From positions 1 through 34,535 of the forward strand of contig JAFQQT010000061.1 of assembly GCA_017410455.1 (NCBI GenBank): 34,535 nucleotides of DNA, in the 5' to 3' direction. The stretch comes from Clostridia bacterium (GTDB lineage: Bacteria > Bacillota > Clostridia > Christensenellales > Aristaeellaceae). Position 1 is the first letter of the stretch. Each line of letters starts with the position of its first letter. The position numbers and the translations under genes are program-made. The notes under the pieces are model-generated. The model did not search any database, was not told where the DNA came from, and saw only the letters and a list, made by a program, of their open reading frames with translations. Positions 1 through 7,430 of the stretch are shown here, in pieces.

Positions 1-669
1 GTCTTCCTGATGGACGAGCCCCTGTCCAACCTGGACGCCAAGCTCCGCAACCAGATGCGCGCCGAGATCATCCTGCTGCGCAAGCGTCTGGACACCACCT
101 TCATCTACGTCACCCACGACCAGACCGAGGCCATGACCCTGGGCGACCGCATCGTCATCATGAAGGACGGCTTCATCCAGCAGGTCGGCACCCCCCAGGA
201 GGTCTTCGACACCCCCAAGAACCTGTTCGTGGCCGGCTTCATCGGCGCGCCCCAGATGAACTTCATCCCCGCCAAGCTGAACGCTGGCGGCGGCAAGTAC
301 ACCGTGGACGTGCTGGGCACCAAGGTTGAAGTGACCGGTGCAAAGGGCGAGATCCTGGCCCGCAAGGGCGCTGCCTCTCAGGACGTGACCCTGGGCGTGC
401 GCCCCGAGCACACCACCGTCTGCTTCGGCAAGACCGAGGGCGCCATCGAGTCCACCATCCTGGTGAACGAGATGATGGGCTCGGAGCTCCACCTGCACGT
501 CACCACCGACGGGAAGAACAAGATCATCCTGCGCCTGCCCACCATCGACCTGACCGAGGAGCAGCGCGCCGGCCTGGTGTATGGCAATAAGCTGTACTTC
601 ACCTTCGCCAGCAAGGTCATCCACCTCTTCGATCCCCAGACCGAGGAGAGCCTGCTGTTCGAGGAGTAA
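1..669 (+). CDS. Sugar ABC transporter ATP-binding protein (MsmK/UgpC/MalK type), 5'-truncated by window edge
   Basis: Cytoplasmic ATPase subunit of a carbohydrate ABC importer; it would couple ATP hydrolysis to two permeases and a binding protein that lie outside the window. The frame is open from base 1, so the Walker A and signature motifs are upstream. Visible are the Walker B region ([16 protein letters not shown], with the D-loop) and the H-loop (VTHDQTEAM), followed by about 140 residues that fit the TOBE/regulatory domain of the MalK family (LGVRPEH motif). The visible part is 222 residues plus stop, ending TAA at 667-669. The gene closes with a hairpin terminator. Family assignment is secure. 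The substrate is not visible; shared MsmX-type ATPases often serve several importers, so the neighbouring pentose genes do not prove a pentose substrate. Confidence 0.93.
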   Translation, partial: VFLMDEPLSNLDAKLRNQMRAEIILLRKRLDTTFIYVTHDQTEAMTLGDRIVIMKDGFIQQVGTPQEVFDTPKNLFVAGFIGAPQMNFIPAKLNAGGGKYTVDVLGTKVEVTGAKGEILARKGAASQDVTLGVRPEHTTVCFGKTEGAIESTILVNEMMGSELHLHVTTDGKNKIILRLPTIDLTEEQRAGLVYGNKLYFTFASKVIHLFDPQTEESLLFEE

Positions 670-682
670 TCCGATCCCCATG

Positions 683-716
683 GGAGCCGTGCCGCGATGG
701 TGCGGCTCCTCTTTTT
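683..716 (+). terminator. Rho-independent terminator after the ABC ATPase gene
   Basis: GGAGCCG (683-689) pairs with CGGCTCC (703-709). Four further inner pairs (two of them G-T) leave a 5-nt loop. A run of CTTTTT follows. It lies 14 nt after the stop codon. Confidence 0.85.
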
Positions 717-787
717 CATGCGGGCGCGAAAGGCGGGGTGCCGGCGCGTTGCAATGGTGAATGAAATCCCGCAGAGGAGGTATGCAC

Positions 788-1564
788 ATGACGCAGACAC
801 AGCGCCGTCTGGCGCTGATTCACGCGCTGATCGGGGAGGGGAGCCGGCTGGAAACGCACCTCATCCCCGGCACGGAAAAGCAGCAGGAGAAGCTGCTCTT
901 CGACCTGATGACCGTGCGCCCAGCCGCGCCCATCCCGGAGGACGTGTTGACGCTGCAGGATGCCTGGCTGCAGGAACGGCTGGCGACGCTGCCTGTGACG
1001 GACGCCGGCGCGCTGGAGACGCTGCGCCCCGGCATGGCGCTGTATCGTGGGGATATCTCGCTTCTGCAGGCGGATGCGGTGGTCAACGCTGCCAACGGCA
1101 GGATGCAGGGCTGCTTCTCGCCCCGGCACCCCTGCGTCGACCGGGCGATCCATCTGGGCGCGGGCATGCAGCTGCGTTGGCGTCTGGACCGGGAGATGAA
1201 CGGGGCACGCGATGGCCGGGGCGGCTGCCGCGTGACCCCGGGATACAACCTCCCGGCGAAGTATGTGCTGCACACCGTGGGCCCCGCGCCCGGCAGGGGC
1301 AAGCCGCCCACGGACAGGTACCGGGCGGAGCTGATCTCCTGCTACCGCAGCTGTCTGGATGCGGCGGATGCGCTGGGGCTGCATACAGTCGGGTTCTGCT
1401 GCATCTCGGCGGGATCCTTCGGCTTCCCGGCGGAGGAGGCGGCGGGGATCGCCATCCGCACGGTGGGTGAGCACCCGGCGGTGCAGGCGGGGCGGATCCG
1501 CGCCATCTTCTGCGTTTACGGCGCGAAGGACGAGGCTCTCTACCGACAGATGCTCAGCGCATGA
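788..1564 (+). CDS. Zinc-containing macrodomain protein, probable protein-ADP-ribose hydrolase
   Basis: 258 residues. The C-terminal two thirds are a macrodomain: LYRGDISLL and VVNAAN are the ADP-ribose binding signatures (residues ~86-103). A GCF-x3-H-x-C block follows, with Cys109, His114 and Cys116 matching the zinc ligands of the Zn-macro class known from Staphylococcus and Streptococcus, whose members remove ADP-ribose from proteins. NLPAKYVLHTVGP and an SAGSFGFP loop complete the fold. The first ~80 residues match the helical lead-in of this class. The ATG at 788 is chosen because AGGAGG (775-780) lies 7 nt before it; the ATG at 782 is only 1 nt from that site. In pathogens such genes sit beside a SirTM sirtuin and lipoylation genes; none is seen here. 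It probably has its own transcript after the preceding terminator. Confidence 0.88.
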   Translation: MTQTQRRLALIHALIGEGSRLETHLIPGTEKQQEKLLFDLMTVRPAAPIPEDVLTLQDAWLQERLATLPVTDAGALETLRPGMALYRGDISLLQADAVVNAANGRMQGCFSPRHPCVDRAIHLGAGMQLRWRLDREMNGARDGRGGCRVTPGYNLPAKYVLHTVGPAPGRGKPPTDRYRAELISCYRSCLDAADALGLHTVGFCCISAGSFGFPAEEAAGIAIRTVGEHPAVQAGRIRAIFCVYGAKDEALYRQMLSA

Positions 1565-1572
1565 ATTCTTTG

Positions 1573-1601
1573 TGGACAATCGTTTCCAAACATGGTATAA
1601 T
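1573..1601 (+). promoter_or_regulatory. Sigma-A promoter of the FGGY kinase gene
   Basis: TGGACA (1573-1578), a 17-bp spacer, and a perfect TATAAT (1596-1601). It lies between the macrodomain gene and the kinase, giving a leader of about 60 nt. Confidence 0.8.
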
Positions 1602-1668
1602 ATTGCGACGGGGCGGTCTGCCGCCCGACTGACGGACATACAATGACATACATGAGGAGGAAACACCC

Positions 1669-3258
1669 ATGGATATCAGGAACTTCATTCTGGACGGCAA
1701 GGCCGTACTGGGCATCGAGCTGGGCTCCACCCGCATCAAGGCCGTGCTGATCGGCGCGGATCACAGCCCCATCGCCTCCGGCGACCACACCTGGGAGAAC
1801 CGTCTGGAAAACGGCGTGTGGACCTACCACCTCGACGACGTCTGGGCGGGCATTCAGGACGCTTATGCGGGCATGGTTGCCGACGTGAAGGCGAAGTACG
1901 ATGTCGAGCTGACGAAGCTGGCTGCCTTTGGCGTGTCCGCGATGATGCACGGCTACCTGCCCTTTGACAAGGATGGCCAGCAGCTGGCCGAGTTCCGCAC
2001 CTGGCGCAACACCATGACCGCCGAGGCCGCCGCCGAGCTGACTGACTTGCTGGGCTTCAACATCCCCCAGCGCTGGTCCATCGCCCACCTGTACCAGGCG
2101 ATGCTCAATGGTGAAGCACACGTGAAGGATATCGACCACCTGACCACTCTGGCCGGCTATGTGCACTGGCAGCTGTCCGGCAAGAAGGTGCTGGGCGTGG
2201 GCGAGGCCAGCGGCATGTTCCCCATTGACAGCGAGAAGTGCGACTACGATCAGAAGATGATCGACCTGGTCGATTCCCTCGCCGCCGTGAAGGGCTATGA
2301 GTGGAAGCTGCGTCAGATCCTGCCTGCGGTGCAGTGCGCGGGCGAGGACGCCGGCGTGATGACCGAGGCGGGCGCGAAGCTCCTCGACCCCACTGGCAAG
2401 CTGGAAGCCGGCGCGCTGATGGCTCCCCCCGAGGGCGACGCGGGCACCGGCATGGTGGCCACCAATGCGGTCGCGGCCCGCACGGGCAACGTGTCCGCCG
2501 GTACCTCCGTGTTCGCGATGATCGTGCTGGAGAAGATGCTCAGCAAGGTCTACCCCGAGATCGACATGGTCACCACCCCCACCGGCAAGCCCGTCGCCAT
2601 GGTGCACTGCAACAACTGCACCTCCGACATCAACGCCTGGGCGGGTATGCTCAAGGGCTTCGCGGACGCCTGCAAGCTGGATGTGTCCATGAATGACATC
2701 TACGTCAACCTGTTCAACGCGGCCCTGCTGGGCGACAAGGACTGCGGCGGCGTGGTGAACGTGCCCCTGTTCTCCGGCGAGCCCGTGGTGGGCTTGGACG
2801 AGGGCCGTCCGATGATGGTCCGCATGCCCGACGCGAAGCTGACCTTCCAGAACTTCGCCCGCTCCCTCGTTGCCGGCGCGATGACCAGCCTCAAGATCGG
2901 CATGGATATCCTCGTGGAGGAGAACGTGCAGATCGATTCCCTCCTGGGCCACGGCGGTTACTTCAAGACCCCCGGCGCGGGCCAGAAGGTGCTGGCGGAC
3001 GCGCTGAAGACCCCCATCTCCGTCATGGAGACCGCAGGCGAGGGCGGTCCCTGGGGCATGGCGCTGCTGGCGGCCTACCGCGTGAACGGCAAGCGCGGCG
3101 AGACCCTCGAACAGTACCTGAACGAGCATGTCTTCGCGGGTGCGGCCGGCTCCACCATCGCCCCCGATGCGGAAGACGCTGCGGGTCTGGATGCCTACAC
3201 CGCCCGCTTCCAGCAGGCACTGGCGGCGGAAGAGGCGGCCGTGGAGGAAATGAAGTAA
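1669..3258 (+). CDS. FGGY-family carbohydrate kinase, probable L-ribulokinase
   Basis: 529-residue cytoplasmic sugar kinase that would phosphorylate a ketose or pentulose with ATP. The N-terminal FGGY phosphate-1 motif is visible ([14 protein letters not shown], residues ~15-28), as is the C-terminal domain with adenine/phosphate loops (GHGGYFKT and GEGGPWGMA). The gene starts at an ATG 8 nt after AGGAGG-like bases (GAGGAGG). The next gene encodes AraD, L-ribulose-5-phosphate 4-epimerase, so the likely substrate is L-ribulose. Clostridia are known to use an FGGY ribulokinase diverged from classical AraB, and this length and context fit that. Xylulokinase or another pentulose kinase cannot be excluded. 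No isomerase (AraA) and no AraR-type repressor are in the window. Confidence 0.85.
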   Translation: MDIRNFILDGKAVLGIELGSTRIKAVLIGADHSPIASGDHTWENRLENGVWTYHLDDVWAGIQDAYAGMVADVKAKYDVELTKLAAFGVSAMMHGYLPFDKDGQQLAEFRTWRNTMTAEAAAELTDLLGFNIPQRWSIAHLYQAMLNGEAHVKDIDHLTTLAGYVHWQLSGKKVLGVGEASGMFPIDSEKCDYDQKMIDLVDSLAAVKGYEWKLRQILPAVQCAGEDAGVMTEAGAKLLDPTGKLEAGALMAPPEGDAGTGMVATNAVAARTGNVSAGTSVFAMIVLEKMLSKVYPEIDMVTTPTGKPVAMVHCNNCTSDINAWAGMLKGFADACKLDVSMNDIYVNLFNAALLGDKDCGGVVNVPLFSGEPVVGLDEGRPMMVRMPDAKLTFQNFARSLVAGAMTSLKIGMDILVEENVQIDSLLGHGGYFKTPGAGQKVLADALKTPISVMETAGEGGPWGMALLAAYRVNGKRGETLEQYLNEHVFAGAAGSTIAPDAEDAAGLDAYTARFQQALAAEEAAVEEMK

Positions 3259-3324
3259 TCCCTTCAGCCCCACGCGCGCACAACCCCAAGAAATCAAAAC
3301 AACTAAATCGCGAGAATGGGTGTC

Positions 3325-3371
3325 GAGAGGGTCGAAGACCCTTCGCGGGTGCAGGGCAGAGCCCTGCCCGC
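3325..3371. repeat. Double-hairpin intergenic element between kinase and araD
   Basis: Two compact stems in tandem. AGGGTC (3328-3333) pairs with GACCCT (3337-3342) around a 3-nt loop; GCAGGGC (3351-3357) pairs with GCCCTGC (3361-3367), also with a 3-nt loop. There is no T tract. It resembles the REP-like palindromic elements common between genes of GC-rich Clostridia and may stabilise or process the kinase-araD mRNA. This role is inferred. Confidence 0.5.
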
Positions 3372-3401
3372 CGGAGGCCCACTCTGAAGGAGGTTATTCC
3401 C

Positions 3402-4109
3402 ATGCTCAAGAAGCTCAAGCAGGCCGTCTACGAGGCCAATATGGAACTGCCCAGGCGCAATCTGGTCACCTACACCTGGGGCAATGTTTCCGGCATCGAC
3501 CGGGAGAAGGGCCTGGTGGTCATCAAGCCCTCCGGCGTGGATTATGAGGATCTCACGCCTGATATGATGGTCGTGCTCGACCTGGAGGGCAATGTCGTCG
3601 AGGGCAAGCTGAACCCCTCCAGCGACACCAAGACCCACATCGAGCTGTACAAGAAGTATCCCGAGATCGGCGGTATCGTCCACACCCACAGCCCCTACGC
3701 GGTGGGCTGGGCGCAGGCCTGCGAGGACATCCCCTGCTACGGCACGACCCACGCGGACTACTTCTACGGTGCGATCCCCTGCGCCCGTCACCTCACCACC
3801 GAGGAGATCGACGAGGACTACGAGAAGAACACCGGCAAGGTCATCATCGAGGAGCTGACCAACCGCGGCATCGAGCCCCTGCACACCCCCGGCATCGTCT
3901 GTGCGAGCCACGGCCCCTTCACCTGGGGCAAGAATCCCGCGCAGGCCGTGTACCACGCGGTGGTGCTGGAGGAGGTCGCGAAGATGGCGGTCTACACCCG
4001 TCAGATCAAGGCTGACGCTGCGCCCGCCCCCCAGAATATCCAGGACAAGCACTTCCTGCGCAAGCATGGCCCGAATGCTTACTATGGCCAGCCTGGCAAG
4101 GAGCACTGA
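3402..4109 (+). CDS. araD: L-ribulose-5-phosphate 4-epimerase
   Basis: 235 residues (E. coli AraD has 231). A class II aldolase-fold, zinc-dependent epimerase that interconverts L-ribulose 5-phosphate and D-xylulose 5-phosphate, feeding pentoses into the pentose phosphate pathway. Zinc ligands are visible at the family spacing: Asp75, His94 and His96 in [10 protein letters not shown], and His170 in CASHGPFTW. The substrate-binding TWGNVSG and KPSGV loops are at residues ~25-45. A strong AAGGAGG site precedes the ATG. It lies 143 nt after the kinase with a hairpin element between, so the two may be cotranscribed. The close match to AraD at the ligand level makes this the best-supported member of the pentose block. 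Confidence 0.95.
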   Translation: MLKKLKQAVYEANMELPRRNLVTYTWGNVSGIDREKGLVVIKPSGVDYEDLTPDMMVVLDLEGNVVEGKLNPSSDTKTHIELYKKYPEIGGIVHTHSPYAVGWAQACEDIPCYGTTHADYFYGAIPCARHLTTEEIDEDYEKNTGKVIIEELTNRGIEPLHTPGIVCASHGPFTWGKNPAQAVYHAVVLEEVAKMAVYTRQIKADAAPAPQNIQDKHFLRKHGPNAYYGQPGKEH

Positions 4110-4116
4110 GGCAAGG

Positions 4117-4545
4117 ATGTCTGATATTTGCTATGCCCACGTGACGGACGAGGTTACGCTGCACCGTGTACTCAACCTGTGCTGCAGCGTCCTTGGCGAA
4201 CGGGTTTGCCAGCGAGCGCCCTACCGCCGGGAAGACTGGCTGGCCCGGCTGACAGAGTGTCCGGAGTTGCTGCTGTATGCAGCGGACGGCGAGCGCATCG
4301 TGTCCGCCGTGCTGGGCCGCCCGGAGAGTGAGGAGAGCCTCGTATGCGGCTTTGTGGCCTGCGATGTGGCCTACCGCAGGCAGGGGATTACCCGCAGACT
4401 GATGGGGCTGCTGTCCGACGCTGCCCGACAGAAGGGCTTCCGGTATATCACCCTTGGCTCCGATGCGGATGGATTTTACGAGAAGTGCGGTTACAGGCCC
4501 ATCTTCGAGATCCATGGGCAGACCATTTATCAGTTGCTTCTTTGA
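4117..4545 (+). CDS. GNAT-family N-acetyltransferase
   Basis: 142 residues. The GNAT acetyl-CoA site is visible as VACDVAYRRQGITRRLM (R-x-x-G-I/G-x-A type motif, residues ~76-92), followed by the C-terminal FYEKCGYRP motif. The frame is open further upstream. The ATG at 4117 is preferred because earlier ATGs (e.g. 4084) lie inside araD and this start gives the usual domain length; the ribosome site is weak (GGCAAGG). It begins 7 nt after the araD stop, so it is likely cotranscribed and perhaps translationally coupled. Substrate unknown; nothing ties it mechanistically to pentose metabolism. Confidence 0.85.
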   Translation: MSDICYAHVTDEVTLHRVLNLCCSVLGERVCQRAPYRREDWLARLTECPELLLYAADGERIVSAVLGRPESEESLVCGFVACDVAYRRQGITRRLMGLLSDAARQKGFRYITLGSDADGFYEKCGYRPIFEIHGQTIYQLLL

Positions 4546-4554
4546 TACTGAACG

Positions 4555-4596
4555 GCGCCCCCTACCCGACCTGCGAGTCGGGGAGGGGGCGCTTTA
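4555..4596 (+). terminator. Strong hairpin terminator after the araD-GNAT block
   Basis: GCGCCCCC (4555-4562) pairs with GGGGGCGC (4585-4592), with an inner CCCGAC/GTCGGG stem and a 6-nt loop, followed by TTTACT. About 14 bp of stem in total. Confidence 0.85.
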
Positions 4597-4615
4597 CTAT
4601 GCGGCGATTAGGATA

Positions 4616-4729
4616 CTATGGGGAATCAGGCTTGTGCGCGTTGCAGGGGCGGATATCAGCTGCCCGCCGTGCTGGGCAGCGGCCTTCCCGGAAAAGTGGC
4701 ATTCCAGCGGGTTCGGTTCTCCGGTTCAT
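4616..4729 (-). CDS. Possible 37-residue ORF after the XRE regulator gene
   Basis: A small open frame starts 12 nt after the stop of the XRE gene. A GGAGGA site lies 5 nt before its ATG. The product would be a basic, Arg/Pro-rich peptide (starts MNRRTEPAG) with no recognised motif. The good ribosome site and coupling argue for it; the composition and short length argue against. Listed at low confidence. Confidence 0.2.
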   Translation of the reverse strand: MNRRTEPAGMPLFREGRCPARRAADIRPCNAHKPDSP

Positions 4730-4741
4730 GAGTGTCCTCCG

Positions 4742-5269
4742 TCACCGCAGCCCATTTTCCGCCATCCGCTGCAGGGTGTAGTCCCGCGCCTTCTCGTTGT
4801 GGATGTGGCGGCGCACGTCGCTCACGTCCGCCCAGTCGCCCTGGGCGATGCATTCCAGCAGCGCCTCGCAGACATAGGCGTCCATGGCGCGCTCGTCGGC
4901 GAAGGCGGGCTCGATGCGGCTGTTCATGCGCTCGTCCAGCGCGTCCGCCATGGTGCGGTAGATGAAGTGGTTCGCGCCCAGCAGCTCCCGCAGGCGGCGG
5001 ATGCAGCCGATGGCCTGCTGCATGTCGCCCACGGTGATGCGGCGGCGGAAGCGGCCTGCGGGGCCGCCCAGCAGCATGTCCACCGAGCAGCCGAGGATGC
5101 AGGCCAGGTCGGGCAGGGTGGAGATGTCGGGGAGTGTCTCGCCGCGCTCCCAGTGGCTGACGGACTGGGCGGAGACGTTCAGCCGTTCGGCCAGCTCGGC
5201 CTGGGTGAGTCCGGCTTCGGTGCGGCGGGCGCGGATGGTCGCGCCGATGCTATTCGGGTCGAGGTTCAT
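4742..5269 (-). CDS. XRE-family helix-turn-helix regulator
   Basis: 175 residues. The N-terminal Cro/CI-type HTH spans residues ~8-62 (TIRARRTEAGLTQAELAERL, then VSAQSVSHWERGETLPDI), giving DNA binding. The remaining ~110 residues are mostly helical with no recognised ligand domain. The longer open frame upstream is discounted: the ATG at 5269 has a strong GGAGGAAT site 5 nt before it, and the product then begins in register with other short XRE proteins. It is divergent from the PadR cassette, with about 214 nt between the two starts, so it could act on that region; this is inference. Target genes unknown. Confidence 0.88.
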   Translation of the reverse strand: MNLDPNSIGATIRARRTEAGLTQAELAERLNVSAQSVSHWERGETLPDISTLPDLACILGCSVDMLLGGPAGRFRRRITVGDMQQAIGCIRRLRELLGANHFIYRTMADALDERMNSRIEPAFADERAMDAYVCEALLECIAQGDWADVSDVRRHIHNEKARDYTLQRMAENGLR

Positions 5270-5406
5270 GGGGATTCCTCCTTTCGTCGTTGCCATCAGC
5301 TTACCACGGCAGCGCATGGTTGTACAGCGGGCGGCGCTTGATTTCTGCGGCGTTTTTTCCGCGTTTTCCGCGAGCTGCGAAAGTTGAACTTTTTTTGTCA
5401 GGGGTA

Positions 5407-5453
5407 TTGACAAATGTATCGGCGACCGATATACTATATATCGACGACCGATA
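5407..5453 (+). promoter_or_regulatory. PadR promoter with two palindromic operators
   Basis: A textbook sigma-A promoter: TTGACA (5407-5412), 17 bp, TATACT (5430-5435). Two copies of a 15-bp palindrome TATCGRCGACCGATA lie at 5417-5431 and 5439-5453, centres 22 bp apart. The first overlaps the spacer and the start of the -10, the second the start point. This is the layout of an autorepressed PadR promoter; the bound protein is inferred. Confidence 0.85.
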
Positions 5454-5483
5454 TAACGGCGGACGAAGGAAAGGGGTAAGCAC

Positions 5484-5816
5484 ATGGGCGCAAACATGGG
5501 CGCATTGACCGAGGCGGTCTACTACATCCTTCTGTCACTGCTGCAGCCGCTGCACGGCTACGGCATTATGCAGAACGTAGAAAAGCTCTCCGGCGGAAGG
5601 CTGAAGCTGGCGGCGGGGACGCTGTACGGGGCCATCAGCTCCATGCTGGAAAAGGGCTGGATCGTGGCCCACGGCGCGGCGGAGGACAGCCGCAAGAAGG
5701 AATATGTCATCACTGACGCCGGCGAGGCGGTGCTGTGCGGGGAATACCGCCGTCTGCGCGAGCTGGTGGACAACGGCAGCACGCTGCTGGACGGTCATAA
5801 GGAGGACGCAGAATGA
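5484..5816 (+). CDS. PadR-family transcriptional regulator
   Basis: 110 residues. A short PadR winged-helix repressor of the two-helix-tail type: LTEAVYYILLSLLQPLHGYGIM opens the wHTH, followed by LAAGTLYGAISSMLEKGWI (recognition helix) and the wing KKEYVITDAGE. The first ATG with an AAAGGGG site is used; another Met four codons later is possible. It lies directly behind two palindromic operators and overlaps the next gene by ATGA, a coupled pair typical of PadR-DUF2812 cassettes. The inducer is unknown; in related systems PadR proteins sense phenolics, drugs or cell-envelope stress. Confidence 0.93.
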   Translation: MGANMGALTEAVYYILLSLLQPLHGYGIMQNVEKLSGGRLKLAAGTLYGAISSMLEKGWIVAHGAAEDSRKKEYVITDAGEAVLCGEYRRLRELVDNGSTLLDGHKEDAE

Positions 5817-6355
5817 GACAGGTGATCCATAAGTGGTTCTGGGCATGGGAGTTTGACAAGGAGGAGCAGTGGCTCTGCGACATGGCGGCCAGGGGCAAGG
5901 CACTGATCAGCGCGCGCTACGCCACCTACGAATTCGAGGACAGCCAGCTCGGCGAATACGCTGTCCGCCTGGAAATGCTGGAGCACAGCCCGACGAGCCC
6001 CGAGGGCCAGCAGTACATTGAGTTCGTGGAGTCCACCGGCGCGGAGTATGTCGGCCGGGTGATGAAGTGGGTGTACTTCCGCAAGAAGGCGGCGGACGGC
6101 CCCTTCGAGCTGCACGGCGACAACGCCACGCGGCTGAAGCACATCAGGGGCATCATCAACCTGCTGCGGCCGCTGATGATCTTCAACACCGGCGTGGGCC
6201 TGTACAACCTGTGCATCGGCGTCGGGCTGAATTCGGCGGTCAACGTGCTTTGCGGGTGCGCGTCCGTGGCGGTGACAGTGCTGCTGGGGCTGGGCCTGAA
6301 GAAGCTGAATGAAAAGAAAAAGCAGCTGGAGCGCGACAGCCAGCTGTTTGAGTGA
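5813..6355 (+). CDS. DUF2812-domain membrane protein
   Basis: 180 residues. The first ~110 residues fit the cytosolic DUF2812 domain (starts RQVIHKWFWAWEFDKEEQWL; ends near a YFRKKA segment). Two hydrophobic spans follow (about residues 118-165) and a basic Lys/Glu-rich tail. Start ATG overlaps the PadR stop (ATGA), so translation is coupled. DUF2812 proteins are repeatedly found directly after short PadR repressors in Bacillota and are thought to act as the membrane effector or anti-repressor partner, but the activity is not established. Confidence 0.87.
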   Translation: MRQVIHKWFWAWEFDKEEQWLCDMAARGKALISARYATYEFEDSQLGEYAVRLEMLEHSPTSPEGQQYIEFVESTGAEYVGRVMKWVYFRKKAADGPFELHGDNATRLKHIRGIINLLRPLMIFNTGVGLYNLCIGVGLNSAVNVLCGCASVAVTVLLGLGLKKLNEKKKQLERDSQLFE

Positions 6356-6368
6356 GGGAGTGATTCGG

Positions 6369-6569
6369 ATGAAGATCCTGTGGAATGCACTACGCCTGAT
6401 GCTTCCGGTGGCGGCGATTGTGCTGCTGGCGCTGCATATGGCGGGGAAGGGCGGCGACTCGAAGACGCTGCTGATGAGCGGCCTGTTCTGCTCCATGGCA
6501 GGGATGTGGCTGAATCTGTGGCTGCAGCGCAGGGAGCGGAAGGAAAAGGAAGGGCAGGAGGATAAATGA
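6369..6569 (+). CDS. Small membrane protein of the PadR-DUF2812 cassette (66 aa)
   Basis: 66 residues with two predicted membrane spans (residues ~5-25 and ~33-53) and a highly charged RRERKEKEGQEDK tail, so both ends are likely cytoplasmic. The ATG at 6369 is chosen over the upstream in-frame start inside the DUF2812 gene; a GAGGGAG site lies 9-10 nt before it. It starts 13 nt after the DUF2812 stop and overlaps the next ORF by ATGA. I do not recognise a named domain; similar small proteins appear in this position in gut Clostridia. Function unknown. Confidence 0.75.
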   Translation: MKILWNALRLMLPVAAIVLLALHMAGKGGDSKTLLMSGLFCSMAGMWLNLWLQRRERKEKEGQEDK

Positions 6570-6658
6570 TCGGGGATTTCCTGACGGCGGCCCTGCCCTG
6601 GATCATCATGGGCGTGGCTCTGGCGGCGGCGCTTGTGGCTATGCAGCAGAAAGGATGA
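6566..6658 (+). CDS. 30-residue single-span membrane peptide
   Basis: A 30-residue ORF whose ATG overlaps the stop of the previous gene (ATGA) with a GCAGGAGG site 6 nt before it. One hydrophobic helix covers nearly the whole product (MIGDFLTAALPWIIMGVALA at its start) and it ends QQKG. The coupling, strong ribosome site and clean membrane-helix composition support a real gene despite its size. It is the last member of the cassette. Function unknown; a modulator of the DUF2812 protein is one inference. Confidence 0.65.
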   Translation: MIGDFLTAALPWIIMGVALAAALVAMQQKG

Positions 6659-6714
6659 CCGCAGGGGAGGCGCCTGCCCCTCCCGACTCTACGCAGCGTA
6701 GGTAGCCAAAGCGC

Positions 6715-6736
6715 CTGTCATTGTGTATGATGACAG
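6715..6736. promoter_or_regulatory. Inverted repeat before the XRE-desulfoferrodoxin gene
   Basis: CTGTCAT (6715-6721) and ATGACAG (6730-6736) form a 7-bp dyad with an 8-bp centre, immediately before the ribosome site. Position suggests an autoregulatory operator; no matching -35 was found. Confidence 0.4.
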
Positions 6737-6750
6737 CGGAGGTGATCGGA

Positions 6751-7422
6751 ATGGATCAGTATGTGACCGGTGCGACCATCCGCGCGCTGCGGGAATCAAA
6801 GGGGCTGACCCAGGCCCAGCTGGCCGAAAGGCTCTTTGTGAGCGACAAGACGGTCAGCAAATGGGAAAACGGCAAGGGCTACCCGGATATTACGCTGCTG
6901 GAGGGCATCGCCGAGGCGCTGGGCGTCTCTGTGGCGGAGCTGCTCAGCGGGCGCGTGGCGCGCAACGGCAATGTATCGGCCAACATGCTGCGCTCGGGGT
7001 TCTATGTCTGCCCGGTGTGCGGCAATGTCATCCACAGCATGGGCGAGGCGGCCATCACCTGCTGTGGCGTGCTGCTCAGCCGCGCGGAGGCGGAGCGCTC
7101 GGACGAAGCGCACATGATCTTCATCGAGGGCGTGGAGGACGAGTACTACGTCCGCATTGATCATGAGATGACCAAGCGGCACTACATCTCCTTCATCGCC
7201 GCCCTGTCGCCGGACCGGCTGCAGCTGGTGAAGCTCTACCCCGAAGGTCCGGCGGAGGCGCGCTTCCCTGTGCGGGCGGTCAAGCGCATCCTGTACTGGT
7301 GCAACCGGGACGGGCTGTACTATGTGGACGTCCACCGGAGCTTCGACGCAAGGCCGGCTTCCCGCGATGACACGGCGGAGCGACGCTCGTTGGAGCAGAC
7401 GGCGAAGCGCATCTTCGGCTGA
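6751..7422 (+). CDS. XRE regulator fused to a desulfoferrodoxin-like domain
   Basis: 223 residues, two parts. Residues ~7-62 are a Cro/CI HTH (IRALRESKGLTQAQLAERLF, then DKTVSKWENGKGYPD). Residues ~84-195 resemble desulfoferrodoxin. First is a desulforedoxin-like FeS4 knuckle with Cys87, Cys90, Cys104 and Cys105. Then comes a superoxide-reductase-like half with His121, His138 (DHEM), His144 (RHY) and Cys184 (WCN), which align with four of the five ligands of the SOR iron centre. The fifth, normally His in CNxHG, is Asp187. A redox- or superoxide-sensing regulator is inferred; catalysis is uncertain. The ATG at 6751 has a GGAGGTGAT site. An inverted repeat CTGTCAT/ATGACAG (6715-6721, 6730-6736) just upstream may be its operator. 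Targets unknown. Confidence 0.85.
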   Translation: MDQYVTGATIRALRESKGLTQAQLAERLFVSDKTVSKWENGKGYPDITLLEGIAEALGVSVAELLSGRVARNGNVSANMLRSGFYVCPVCGNVIHSMGEAAITCCGVLLSRAEAERSDEAHMIFIEGVEDEYYVRIDHEMTKRHYISFIAALSPDRLQLVKLYPEGPAEARFPVRAVKRILYWCNRDGLYYVDVHRSFDARPASRDDTAERRSLEQTAKRIFG

Positions 7423-7430
7423 ATGAGAAA

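Noticed and set aside
6661-6684. Terminator after the 30-residue ORF
   Set aside because: GGGAGG/CCTCCC can pair with an 8-nt loop but there is no T run, so it is not called.
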